This document shows positions 17,471-25,229 of a stretch of DNA of 64,000 bases, piece after piece. This DNA comes from Humidesulfovibrio mexicanus. Lineage in GTDB: Bacteria > Desulfobacterota > Desulfovibrionia > Desulfovibrionales > Desulfovibrionaceae. The stretch lies in assembly GCF_900188225.1 (NCBI RefSeq), contig NZ_FZOC01000004.1:347537-411536 (forward strand). The letters are read 5' to 3'. The translations under genes and the position numbers were made by a program. The first letter of the stretch is position 1. Each line of letters opens with the position of its first letter. Below the pieces are notes generated by a model. The model saw only the letters and a list, made by a program, of their open reading frames with translations. It was not told where the DNA came from and did not search any database.

Positions 17471-18760
17471 CTAGCAGCCGTCGCCCGCGCCGCAACAGGG
17501 CTTGGACAGCCCCTTGGCCTTAAGCGGCTCCAGCCCAGAAAGCCCGGCCTCGCCGTAGGCGGCGCGCAGGGCGTCCTCGATGAACCCGGAGCAGGCCACC
17601 GGCGTCACGCCGCGCTCGGCGAGGATCGTGCGCGGGGTTTCGCCCACTGCGCCCACCAGCACGGCCCGGCAGTCGAAAAGGACCCTGGCCAGCTCCTCCC
17701 AGCGGTTCGGGCCGCAGCCTGCCGTGGGCGCCTGGCGCTCCTCCACCAGGCGGAAGCCCGCATCATCCGCCTTGCCCCAGATCTGGAAGCGCCGGGCCTC
17801 GCCCAGGTGCTGGTTCACCAGCAGCCCCTCGCGGCTGGCCACGGCGATGTGCGGACGATGGTCCTGCCCCTTGGGCCGCAGCGCGCCGCAGGCGGCCAGC
17901 ACGCCGCCCAGCTCGCCGGAGCGGTCGCCGCACAAGAGGCCCACCGCGTCCGCCCGGCAGCGGCGGCAATGGGTCATCTGCGGCACCAGGCTCCCGGCCG
18001 CCTCGCGCAGGGCGCGCACCTCGTCCTTGCCGGGCTCGGCCAAAACGCCGAAGGGCGTGCCCTCCGTGGGGAACAGGGGCATCATGTTCATGAGGTCCAC
18101 GCCAAGCTCGCGGGCCTTGGCCGCCACGGCCATGAGGGGCGCTCCGCCGTCCTGGGTGTTCACGCCGGGCATGACGATGGCGTTGACCTTCACGGCCAGG
18201 CCGCGCGCCTTCAGCCCCTCGATGGCGGCCAGCTGGCGCGAAAGCAGCAGTTCGGCGGCCGCCTGTCCGCGATAGACGACGTTTCCGTCGCGCACCCAGG
18301 CATAAATGCCCGCGCCTATGGCCGGGTCCACTGTGCTCATGGTGATGGTGGCGTGGCTGACGCCCAGCGCGGCCAGGTCGTCCACATATTCCGGCATGGC
18401 CAGCCCGTTGGACGACAGGCAGAAGAGCATGTGCGGGAAGGCCTCGCGGATGCGGCGCATGGTCTCCAGGGTCTCGGCCGGGTTGGCCATGGGGTCGCCC
18501 GGCCCGGCGATGCCGACCACCGTGATGCGCGGCTCCTTGTCCAGCACCCGCTTCACGTATTCCAGGGCCTGGAAGGGCTTGAGCACCGCGCTGGTCACGC
18601 CGGGGCGCGACTCGTTCACGCAGTCGTACTTCCTGTTGCAGTAGTTGCACTGGATGTTGCACTTGGGGGCCACGGGCAGGTGCACGCGCCCGCAGGAGCC
18701 GCTGGCCTCCTTGTTGAAGCAGGGGTGCTTGACGCTTCTGGGATCGATGCTTGCGTTCAT
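17471..18760 (-). CDS. nifB: Nitrogenase cofactor biosynthesis protein NifB (radical SAM plus NifX-like domain)
   Basis: A 429-residue enzyme that builds NifB-co, the 8Fe-9S-carbide precursor of FeMo-co, in the cytoplasm. HPCF (Cys14) and GSCGRVHLPVAPKCNIQCNYC carry the radical SAM motif Cys34-X3-Cys38-X2-Cys41. Further landmarks are GIAGPGDPMANP, SSNGLAMPEY, MPGVN and the second Cys set THCRRCRADAVGLLCGD. Residues about 305-420 are a NifX/NafY-type cofactor-binding domain (HIAVASREGLLVNQHLGEA). It ends with a Cys-rich tail PCCGAGDGC. It is the last gene of the operon, 22 bases after nifN, with a good AAGGAG site. Confidence 0.96.
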   Translation of the reverse strand: MNASIDPRSVKHPCFNKEASGSCGRVHLPVAPKCNIQCNYCNRKYDCVNESRPGVTSAVLKPFQALEYVKRVLDKEPRITVVGIAGPGDPMANPAETLETMRRIREAFPHMLFCLSSNGLAMPEYVDDLAALGVSHATITMSTVDPAIGAGIYAWVRDGNVVYRGQAAAELLLSRQLAAIEGLKARGLAVKVNAIVMPGVNTQDGGAPLMAVAAKARELGVDLMNMMPLFPTEGTPFGVLAEPGKDEVRALREAAGSLVPQMTHCRRCRADAVGLLCGDRSGELGGVLAACGALRPKGQDHRPHIAVASREGLLVNQHLGEARRFQIWGKADDAGFRLVEERQAPTAGCGPNRWEELARVLFDCRAVLVGAVGETPRTILAERGVTPVACSGFIEDALRAAYGEAGLSGLEPLKAKGLSKPCCGAGDGC

Positions 18761-18782
18761 GTCCGGCTCCTTGCGCAGTGAT

Positions 18783-20177
18783 TTAGAGATACCCGTATCC
18801 GATGTCAGAATCGCTCTGCTTCTTTTCCAGCACCATGTTCACCAGGCGGTCGAAAAGCTGCTGCGCCCCCCGGTAGCCCAGGTGCAGCACGCGCTGGCCC
18901 CCGAAGCGGTCGTGGATGGGAAAGCCCACGCGCAGAAGGGGCACGCCCCATTCCCGCGCGGCGCGCTGGCCCTTGCTGTGGCCCACCAGCACATCCGGGG
19001 ACAGGGTGCGCGCCTCCTCCACGATGTCGAAGAAGTCCGCGCCCTCGCGCACCAGGGGCATTTGGCGCAAAACGCCGCCGCAGGCGGCCTCGATGTGCGC
19101 GGCGAGGTTGCGGTTTTTCGCGCCGGTGGCCACCAGCACGGGAACCACGCCGATCTCGGCGAGAAAGCTCGTCATGCCGATGCAGAGATCCTCCTCGCCA
19201 TAGACCACCGCACGCATTCCGGACACGTACTTGTGCCCGTCCACCAGCGCGTCGACGTAGCGGCCGCGTTCCAGGGCCAGTTCACGCGGGGCCTCGCGCC
19301 CGGAGATTTCCTTGAGCGCCGCGAAAAAGGCGTCGGTTTCGCGCAGGCCCATGGGCAGGCCCAGGCGGTACAGCGGCACGCCGAAGCGCTCCAGGAGGGA
19401 GGTTCCAGCGGTGGGCTGGGCGCTAATGGCCCGGCCAAGCTCCACCGAGGCCAGGCCGCCGCCCATGGCGCGGATGCGGGCCACGGGCGCGCCGCCGGAG
19501 GGGATGTTCTCGTAGTCCAGCAGGGCCGGGCCGTCCAAGGTCTCGGAGTAGTCCGGCAGCATGACGGAATCCAGGCCGAAGGCGTGGACGAGCTCCTTCA
19601 GGTGGCGCATGTCCGCAGGGGACACGAACCCGGGCATAAGGTTCACGCGGCCGTTGGGCGGCGTCTGCTCCACGCACAGCTGGTCGGCCAGCGCCCGCAC
19701 GGCGGCGTGGAAGCCGTCCACATGCGTGCCGGAATAGCTGGGCGTGGACACGTGCACGATGTCGGCCAGGGACAGGTCGCCGAACTCGGCCCGGAACTCG
19801 GCGACCAGGCGCGGCACGTCGTCGCCGATGGTCTCGGTGAGGCAGGTGGTGGCCACGCCCACCACCGAGGCCCCGTACTTGCGCATGGCGTTCAATAGGC
19901 CTTTTTTGAGGTTCGGGCCGCCGCCGTAGATGGCGTTCTTCTCGCCCAAGGACGAGGACGCGATGTCCATGGGCTCGCGGAAATGGCTGATGACGTAGCG
20001 GCGCATGTAGGTGGCGCAGCCCTGGGAGCCGTGCAAAAAGGGGATGGCCCCCTCCACCCCCCGAAAGGCCAGGGTGGCCCCCAGCGGGGTGCACAGCTTG
20101 CAGGCGTTGGTGGTGGCCGTGTGGCTTGCGCCCCGGTATTCGTGCTCCGGCGCGTCGATGACGGGCTTGGCTTCCAT
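18783..20177 (-). CDS. nifN: Nitrogenase FeMo-cofactor scaffold protein NifN
   Basis: A 464-residue subunit of the NifEN scaffold, on which NifB-co matures to FeMo-co. It is a NifK paralogue: NACKLCTPLGA (Cys29), FLHGSQGCATYMRRY (Cys54), TTCLTETIGDD and HVSTPSYSGTHVDGF are all recognisable. Only three bases separate its start from the nifE stop, and GAGGAGG lies within the nifE end, so the two subunits are translationally coupled as expected for a stoichiometric complex. Confidence 0.96.
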   Translation of the reverse strand: MEAKPVIDAPEHEYRGASHTATTNACKLCTPLGATLAFRGVEGAIPFLHGSQGCATYMRRYVISHFREPMDIASSSLGEKNAIYGGGPNLKKGLLNAMRKYGASVVGVATTCLTETIGDDVPRLVAEFRAEFGDLSLADIVHVSTPSYSGTHVDGFHAAVRALADQLCVEQTPPNGRVNLMPGFVSPADMRHLKELVHAFGLDSVMLPDYSETLDGPALLDYENIPSGGAPVARIRAMGGGLASVELGRAISAQPTAGTSLLERFGVPLYRLGLPMGLRETDAFFAALKEISGREAPRELALERGRYVDALVDGHKYVSGMRAVVYGEEDLCIGMTSFLAEIGVVPVLVATGAKNRNLAAHIEAACGGVLRQMPLVREGADFFDIVEEARTLSPDVLVGHSKGQRAAREWGVPLLRVGFPIHDRFGGQRVLHLGYRGAQQLFDRLVNMVLEKKQSDSDIGYGYL

Positions 20178-20180
20178 GGC

Positions 20181-21599
20181 TTAGGCCTCCTCGCTCTTCA
20201 GGTTCCGGGCGGCCTCGCGCCGGGGCGCGAAGCGCCACACCGGGCTCATGACCGAAGCGTGTATTTCGCGGGCGAAGTTGAGCATCCCCGCGAAGCCCTC
20301 CAGTGCGATCTTGCGCTCGTGGTTGTGGTCGCAGAAGCCCACGCCCAGCTTGAAGGCGATGGGCCGCTCCTTCACGCCGCCCACAAACACGTCCACGTCC
20401 TTCTCCCGGATGAAGGCCGAGAGTTCGAGGGGATTGGCGTCGTCCACCACGATGGTTCCGGGGGAGCAGATGGCGGCAAGCTCGCGGTAGTCCTCCTCGG
20501 TGCCGGTCTGACTGCCCACGATGACCACCTCCATGCCCAGGTGCCGGAAGGCCTTCACCAAGCTGAAGGCCTTGAAGCTGCCGCCCACGTACACAGCGGC
20601 CTTCCGGCCCTCCAGGTCGGCGCGCAGCTCCTTGAGCTTCGGCATGAGGGCGGACAGTTCGCCGCGCACCAGCTCGGCCGTGCGCTCCATGAGCCCGGCG
20701 GCCAGCTCCGGCCGCGTTTTCTCGAAATGCTCGGCCACGGCGTACAGGCTCTCGGCCACGTCCTCGATGCCGATCCAGGACACGCGGAGGAAGGGCGTGC
20801 CGTAGTCCTCCTTCATCATGCGCGCCAGATCCTGGGTGGCGCCGGAGCACTGCACCAGGTTGAGGCCCGCCCCGTGCGCGCGCCGCAGGTCGTCCACGCG
20901 GCCGTCGCCGGTGATGCCCGCCACCACGGCGATGCCCATGCGCGTGAGGTAGTCCTTGATGATCCAGGTTTCCCCGGCAAGGTTGAAGTCGCCCATGATG
21001 TTCACCGACAAGGGCGGGATGTCCGACACGTCGGCCGTGCCCACCAGCTGGCGCATGGCCGTGCACGCGGCCAGATAGCCCTCGCGCTTGTTGCCCTTGA
21101 AGCCCTCGCTTTGCACGGGCAGCACCGGGATGCCGTGGCGCAGGCTTGCCGCCTTGCACACGGCGGCGATGTCGTCGCCGATAATGCCGACGATACAGGT
21201 GGCGTAGACGAAGGCGGCCTTGGGCGCGTGCCGGGCGATGAGCTCGTCCAGGGCCTTGGCCAGCTTCTTTTCGCCGCCGAAGACCACGTCCAGTTCCTGC
21301 AGGTCGGTGGAGAAGGACAGCCGGTGCAGTTCCGGGCCGCTGGACAGCGAGCCGCGGATGTCCCAGGTGTAAGCCGCGCAGCCGATGGGCCCGTGCACCA
21401 GGTGCAGGGCGTCGGCTATGGGATAGAGCACCACGCGCGAGCCGCAGAACACGCAGGCGCGCTGGCTTACGGCCCCGGCAAGGCTGTCGCGGTTGCAGGC
21501 CAGGGAGAATTCGCCCTCGCCGATGCGATGGATCTGGTCTCGGCGCTCCTCGAAGATGGCGCGGCGCTCAGGGGCGGTGCAGGCGGCGGATTCTGTCAT
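20181..21599 (-). CDS. nifE: Nitrogenase FeMo-cofactor scaffold protein NifE
   Basis: A 472-residue NifD paralogue. It carries QRACVFCGSRVV (Cys49 and Cys52), HGPIGCAAYTWD (Cys74), YATCIVGIIGDDI, PVQSEGFKGNKREGY and VSWIGIEDVAESL. With NifN it forms the E2N2 scaffold that receives NifB-co and, with NifH, molybdenum and homocitrate. The start with MTESAACTAPERR is preferred over an in-frame ATG 138 bases upstream because the longer version would overlap the acetyltransferase gene; GAGGACC precedes it. Confidence 0.96.
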   Translation of the reverse strand: MTESAACTAPERRAIFEERRDQIHRIGEGEFSLACNRDSLAGAVSQRACVFCGSRVVLYPIADALHLVHGPIGCAAYTWDIRGSLSSGPELHRLSFSTDLQELDVVFGGEKKLAKALDELIARHAPKAAFVYATCIVGIIGDDIAAVCKAASLRHGIPVLPVQSEGFKGNKREGYLAACTAMRQLVGTADVSDIPPLSVNIMGDFNLAGETWIIKDYLTRMGIAVVAGITGDGRVDDLRRAHGAGLNLVQCSGATQDLARMMKEDYGTPFLRVSWIGIEDVAESLYAVAEHFEKTRPELAAGLMERTAELVRGELSALMPKLKELRADLEGRKAAVYVGGSFKAFSLVKAFRHLGMEVVIVGSQTGTEEDYRELAAICSPGTIVVDDANPLELSAFIREKDVDVFVGGVKERPIAFKLGVGFCDHNHERKIALEGFAGMLNFAREIHASVMSPVWRFAPRREAARNLKSEEA

Positions 21600-21606
21600 A
21601 TGGTCC

Positions 21607-22116
21607 TCACTTTCCCGCGGCGGGCAGAACGCGCCGCAGGCACACGAGGTTGGTGGAAGCGTAGCCGCAGGACGCATAAAAGGCGTGTGACGCGGTGTTG
21701 TGACGGTCGGCCAGCAGTTGCAGGCGCGTGGCCCCAAGGCCGATCCCCCAGGCCTCGATGCGGGAGAGCAGCGCGCGGCCCACGCCCCGGCCGCGCCACT
21801 GCGGCCGGACCACCACGTCCTCCACCAGCAGGGCCGGGCCGCCCTCGGCGGTGCTCACCACCACCTGGGCCGTGGCCATGCCGACCACGCGCTCCGGGTC
21901 GCAGTCGGCCACGGGCGCGTCCTGCGGCTGCCCGGAGCGCGCCGTCGCCGCCAGCACCAGGCCCGCGCCCTTGCCCAGCAGAAGCGAAAGGCCCGCGCGT
22001 TGCCGCGCCGCGTCCGGCGCGAAGTCGGACTCGATGCCGAAGAGCAGGCCAAGCAGCTCCACAAGCTCGCGCATGTCGGCCTCCCTGGCCTGGCGGATGG
22101 TGAACGCGGCGGTCAT
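21607..22116 (-). CDS. GNAT N-acetyltransferase inside the nif operon
   Basis: A 169-residue GNAT-fold protein. The acetyl-CoA loop is VEDVVVRPQWRGRGVGRALLSRIEAWG, and the C-terminal half has HNTASHAFYASCGYASTNLV, typical of RimI-like members. It lies 20 bases after the ferredoxin gene and 7 bases before nifE, all on the same strand, so it is transcribed with the cofactor genes. No nif role is established for it from what I know; the target could be a small molecule or a protein N-terminus or lysine. Confidence 0.85.
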   Translation of the reverse strand: MTAAFTIRQAREADMRELVELLGLLFGIESDFAPDAARQRAGLSLLLGKGAGLVLAATARSGQPQDAPVADCDPERVVGMATAQVVVSTAEGGPALLVEDVVVRPQWRGRGVGRALLSRIEAWGIGLGATRLQLLADRHNTASHAFYASCGYASTNLVCLRRVLPAAGK

Positions 22117-22136
22117 GTGTCCGTCTCCGTGCCGGG

Positions 22137-22439
22137 CTAGGAGAGCAGGTACTGGGCGGCGGGCTCGCCGGACTCTATGCCATCCAGGATGGCGTCCACG
22201 GCCTCCTCGCTGTTGACGCCCTTGAACCAGAGGTTGTCGGGCTGGACGACCAGCACAGGCCCCTTCTCGCACTGCTTGAGGCAGCCGGTGGTGGCCACCT
22301 GCACGTCGAGCCCGCGGTCCAGGATGCCTTCCTCGATGTATTGCAGCAGGCCGTCGGTCTGCTTGTGGCAAATGCCCTTGGGCTCCTTGCCCACGCGGAA
22401 GCTCTGGCACACGAGGATGAGTCTTTCGGGAAGGGCCAT
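22137..22439 (-). CDS. Thioredoxin-fold [2Fe-2S] ferredoxin
   Basis: A 100-residue protein with Cys11, Cys24, Cys53 and Cys57 in the pattern CQSFRVGKEPKGICHK...TGCLKQCEKGPV, the ligand set of thioredoxin-like 2Fe-2S ferredoxins (the clostridial/azotobacter Fe protein II-like and NuoE-related fold). Ferredoxins of this type are often found in nif clusters of anaerobes and may supply electrons to NifB or NifEN, or protect the enzyme. It has an AAGGAG site and is 37 bases after the NifB-like gene. Confidence 0.9.
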   Translation of the reverse strand: MALPERLILVCQSFRVGKEPKGICHKQTDGLLQYIEEGILDRGLDVQVATTGCLKQCEKGPVLVVQPDNLWFKGVNSEEAVDAILDGIESGEPAAQYLLS

Positions 22440-22476
22440 GTTGCGTTCTCCTTGGGGGTGCTGAAGGGTGACGGAA

Positions 22477-23778
22477 TCAATCCACGATGACGCGTTTGGC
22501 GCCCGGCTTCTTCCGGCGGGGGCCGCCGCCGAAAAGCAGGTCCACCGCGCCCTTGACGTCGGTCTCCGCGGCGAGGACGCCCAGGCCCAGGCCGGAGAGC
22601 ACCTCGCGCGGGCGGGATCCGGCGCTGGCCGCCAAAATGGCGAAGCAATCGGGCAGGGCCGAGGCCAGGGCCTCCCAGCGGGCGTCGCCGCCGCCGGGTC
22701 CGGCCGCCTCGGGCAGGTCGCGCAGGCCCAGCAGGCTGGGCAGGCCGTCGTCCGCGCGGGGGCCGAAGATCATGAAGCGCACGGCCTGGCCCAGGTGCAG
22801 GTCCACCTCCATGCCGCCGGAGCTGGCCACGGCCACGTTGACCCGCGCGCCGGACGGCCGGGGCAGGCCGGGATTTTCAAGGCAAAGGCCAGCGCCCGGC
22901 CCGGCGTTCTCCATCCACTGCACGTCGGCCCGGCAGGGGTCGTCGGCGGGCAGCAGGGCCATGCGCCGGGCCGCCAGGACGCGCAGCTCCTCCAGACGCT
23001 CCGGGGAAAGCGGCGCGGGTCGGCCTTCGGCGGATGAATCGGGCTTGGCGGGCTTAGCCCCGCAGGTGCGCGCCTGCCCGCAGGAAGCGCATTCCTCCGG
23101 CGCGCAGGCGGCCACGACCGCCGACGCGTCGGGCAGGGCGGCCGGGGCGGCCACGATGTCCAGCAAATCCGCGCCCAGGCTGGCCACCACATGGGCCAGC
23201 TCCTCCACATGGCCCTCGTTCACGCCGGGGACCACGGCCATGCGCACGGCCACCAGCATTCCGGCCTCGCGGAAGGCGCGCACGGCCCTGGCCTGGGCGT
23301 CCACCAGCAGGGGCGCCGCGGCCTCCAGGGCCATGGTGCGGCGGCCGGGGCGTATCCAGGCGTACAGGCGCTCCACAAGCGCGGGGTCCACGGCGTCCAT
23401 GAGCACGGTGGCGCGGGTGACGCCCGCCTGGGCCATGTCGCGCGCCACGGCGGAAATGTCGGCCTCCGGCGGGCACAGGCCGTTGGTCAGCAGGTGCAGC
23501 TCCAGCTCCGGCCGCTTTTCGTGCACCGCGCGGAACACCGCCGCCACGGGCACGGGGTCGGCCAGGGGCTCGCCCGGGCCGGACACGGACACGGCGCGGA
23601 TGTTTGGCCCGGCGGCGGGATCGGCCAGCACGCGGTCCAGCCACTGCAGGGCGTCGGCAGCGGGCAGCGCCCGGCCGGGGTTGCCGGGTTCGCCGTGCAC
23701 GCGGCGGGTGTTGGCGCGCACGGCCACCGGCAGATGGATGCAGCCGGACTGGGGGGGGGATGTTTTTTGGCAGGCCAT
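22477..23778 (-). CDS. NifB paralogue without the radical SAM cysteines, with NifX-like C-terminal domain
   Basis: A 433-residue protein that aligns with NifB from end to end: GCIHLPVAV matches the GRVHLPVAP segment of NifB, SVSGPGEPLADP matches GIAGPGDPMANP, then LLTNGLCPPE and VVPGVNEGHVEEL. All three cluster cysteines are replaced: NifB Cys34, Cys38 and Cys41 correspond to Ala22, Arg26 and Gly29. It keeps a separate Cys cluster (CAPEECASCGQARTC, around residues 239-253) where NifB has its second set, and a C-terminal NifX/NafY-like domain (VNVAVASSGGMEVDLHLGQAVRF). It therefore cannot be a normal SAM enzyme. It could carry or store a cofactor precursor, or act as a NifB partner. It follows nifK after a strong stem-loop. 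Confidence 0.85.
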   Translation of the reverse strand: MACQKTSPPQSGCIHLPVAVRANTRRVHGEPGNPGRALPAADALQWLDRVLADPAAGPNIRAVSVSGPGEPLADPVPVAAVFRAVHEKRPELELHLLTNGLCPPEADISAVARDMAQAGVTRATVLMDAVDPALVERLYAWIRPGRRTMALEAAAPLLVDAQARAVRAFREAGMLVAVRMAVVPGVNEGHVEELAHVVASLGADLLDIVAAPAALPDASAVVAACAPEECASCGQARTCGAKPAKPDSSAEGRPAPLSPERLEELRVLAARRMALLPADDPCRADVQWMENAGPGAGLCLENPGLPRPSGARVNVAVASSGGMEVDLHLGQAVRFMIFGPRADDGLPSLLGLRDLPEAAGPGGGDARWEALASALPDCFAILAASAGSRPREVLSGLGLGVLAAETDVKGAVDLLFGGGPRRKKPGAKRVIVD

Positions 23779-23801
23779 GCGGGACTCCAGGCGTTTGCCG
23801 C

Positions 23802-23830
23802 CCCGGCCGGGAGGGATGCTCCCGGCCGGG
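23802..23830 (-). promoter_or_regulatory. Strong stem-loop between nifK and the NifB-like gene
   Basis: A perfect 12-bp GC-rich stem CCCGGCCGGGAG/CTCCCGGCCGGG with a 5-base loop, starting 12 bases past the nifK stop. No T-run follows on the minus strand. It fits a transcript-stabilising or attenuating hairpin that would separate the highly expressed structural genes nifHI1I2DK from the accessory genes. Confidence 0.75.
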
Positions 23831-23841
23831 CGCGGGGCAGG

Positions 23842-25215
23842 TTACAGGGTCAGCTCGAACACGGTCTCCGGGTCGTCGCGGTCCTTGCGGTCCAGCAAAA
23901 GCCCCAGAATCTTCTCCAGCAGGCGCAAGCCGCCCTTGTAGCCCACGGTGGGGAAGTACTGGTGCCCCACGCGGTCCAGGATGGGGAAGCCGAAGCGCAG
24001 GAAGGGGATGTCCTCGTCCCGTGCGATATACTTGCCGTAGGTGTTGCCGATGAGCAGATCCACGGGCTCGTTCTTGATCCACTGGTGCAGCAGGAACATG
24101 TCGCCCCAGGCCTTGACCTTCACCTCGCAGGGCAGATGGGCGGTAAGCTCCTTGATGCGCTTCTCGAACTTGGCGCCGGACGTGCCGGTGACCACGTACA
24201 CGGGCCACATGTCGATGGAGGTCAAAAACTCCACCATGCTGATGAGCTGGTCCGGGTCGCCGAAGAGGGCGACCTTCTTGTGGTAGTAGTACTGGTGGGT
24301 GTCGCTGATCATGTCCACCAACTGGCCGCGCTCGCGGGTGATCTCTTCGGGCACGCTGGTTCCGGCGATGGTGCGCAGGGCGTCGATGAAGGCGTCCGTC
24401 GCCTTGAGCCCGAAAGGGATGTCCAGCACGCGACAGGGCACCTTGCACTTGGCGTCCAGGTTGCGGGCGGCATCCGCGCTGCACCACTCGCCCAGGGCCA
24501 GGGTGCCGATGGCGTCGCCCGCCTCCTTCAGCTCCTTCATGGTCACGCCGCCCTCGGGGAACATCTTGAACTCGCCGGAGAGCGGGCCGTTCAAGACGCC
24601 GGAAGTGTCCGGAAAGAGGGTGATGGGCACATTCATGAGCGCGGCCAGGCGCTTCACTTCCTCCATGTCCGAGGGCTCCACCCAGCCGGGGATGACGTTG
24701 ACCTTGCCGTTCTTCCTGCCCGTGGACTCGGCGACCTCGGTCATGCCCTTGACCATGTTGGAGAAGCCGGTGACGTGGCTGCCCACATAGGAGGGCGTGT
24801 TGCAGTAGATGACGTGCTTGCCCGTGGGGATGAGGCCCTGCTTGTCCGCCTTGTCGCGAATCTGCTTGATGTCGTCGCCAATGGTCTCCGACAGGCAGGT
24901 GGTGTGCACGGCAATGACTTCCGGATCGTACACCGTGAAGATGTTCTCTATGGCCTGCAGCAGGTTGGCCTGCCCGCCGAACACGCTGGCGCCCTCGGTG
25001 AAGGAGCTGGTGGAGGCGGAGATCGGCTCCTTATAGTGCTTGGTGAGGGCGCTTCTGTGGTAGGCGCAGCAGCCCTGGCTGCCGTGGCTGTGGGGCAGGC
25101 AGCCGTGGATGCCGAGCGCCGCGTACATGGCGCCGATGGGCTGGCAGGTCTTGGCCGGATTGATGACCAGGGCGCTGCGCTCCGTGATGTCCTTTGGGGT
25201 GTGCTTGAGCAGCAT
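23842..25215 (-). CDS. nifK: Nitrogenase molybdenum-iron protein beta subunit NifK
   Basis: A 457-residue subunit with P-cluster ligands Cys24 (NPAKTCQPIGA), Cys49 (HGSQGCCAY) and Cys107 (VHTTCLSETIGDD). It lacks the N-terminal extension of about 45 residues found in proteobacterial enzymes such as that of Azotobacter, as is usual for anaerobe-type NifK. The start at 25215 is preferred because a GAGGAA site precedes it and a longer version would overlap nifD. It follows nifD by 14 bases, giving matched output for the alpha2beta2 tetramer. Confidence 0.97.
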   Translation of the reverse strand: MLLKHTPKDITERSALVINPAKTCQPIGAMYAALGIHGCLPHSHGSQGCCAYHRSALTKHYKEPISASTSSFTEGASVFGGQANLLQAIENIFTVYDPEVIAVHTTCLSETIGDDIKQIRDKADKQGLIPTGKHVIYCNTPSYVGSHVTGFSNMVKGMTEVAESTGRKNGKVNVIPGWVEPSDMEEVKRLAALMNVPITLFPDTSGVLNGPLSGEFKMFPEGGVTMKELKEAGDAIGTLALGEWCSADAARNLDAKCKVPCRVLDIPFGLKATDAFIDALRTIAGTSVPEEITRERGQLVDMISDTHQYYYHKKVALFGDPDQLISMVEFLTSIDMWPVYVVTGTSGAKFEKRIKELTAHLPCEVKVKAWGDMFLLHQWIKNEPVDLLIGNTYGKYIARDEDIPFLRFGFPILDRVGHQYFPTVGYKGGLRLLEKILGLLLDRKDRDDPETVFELTL

Positions 25216-25229
25216 AACTGTGTTCCTCG

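Noticed and set aside
22137-22439. NuoE-like subunit
   Set aside because: The four-cysteine thioredoxin-like pattern is shared, but the protein is only 100 residues and no complex I genes are near.
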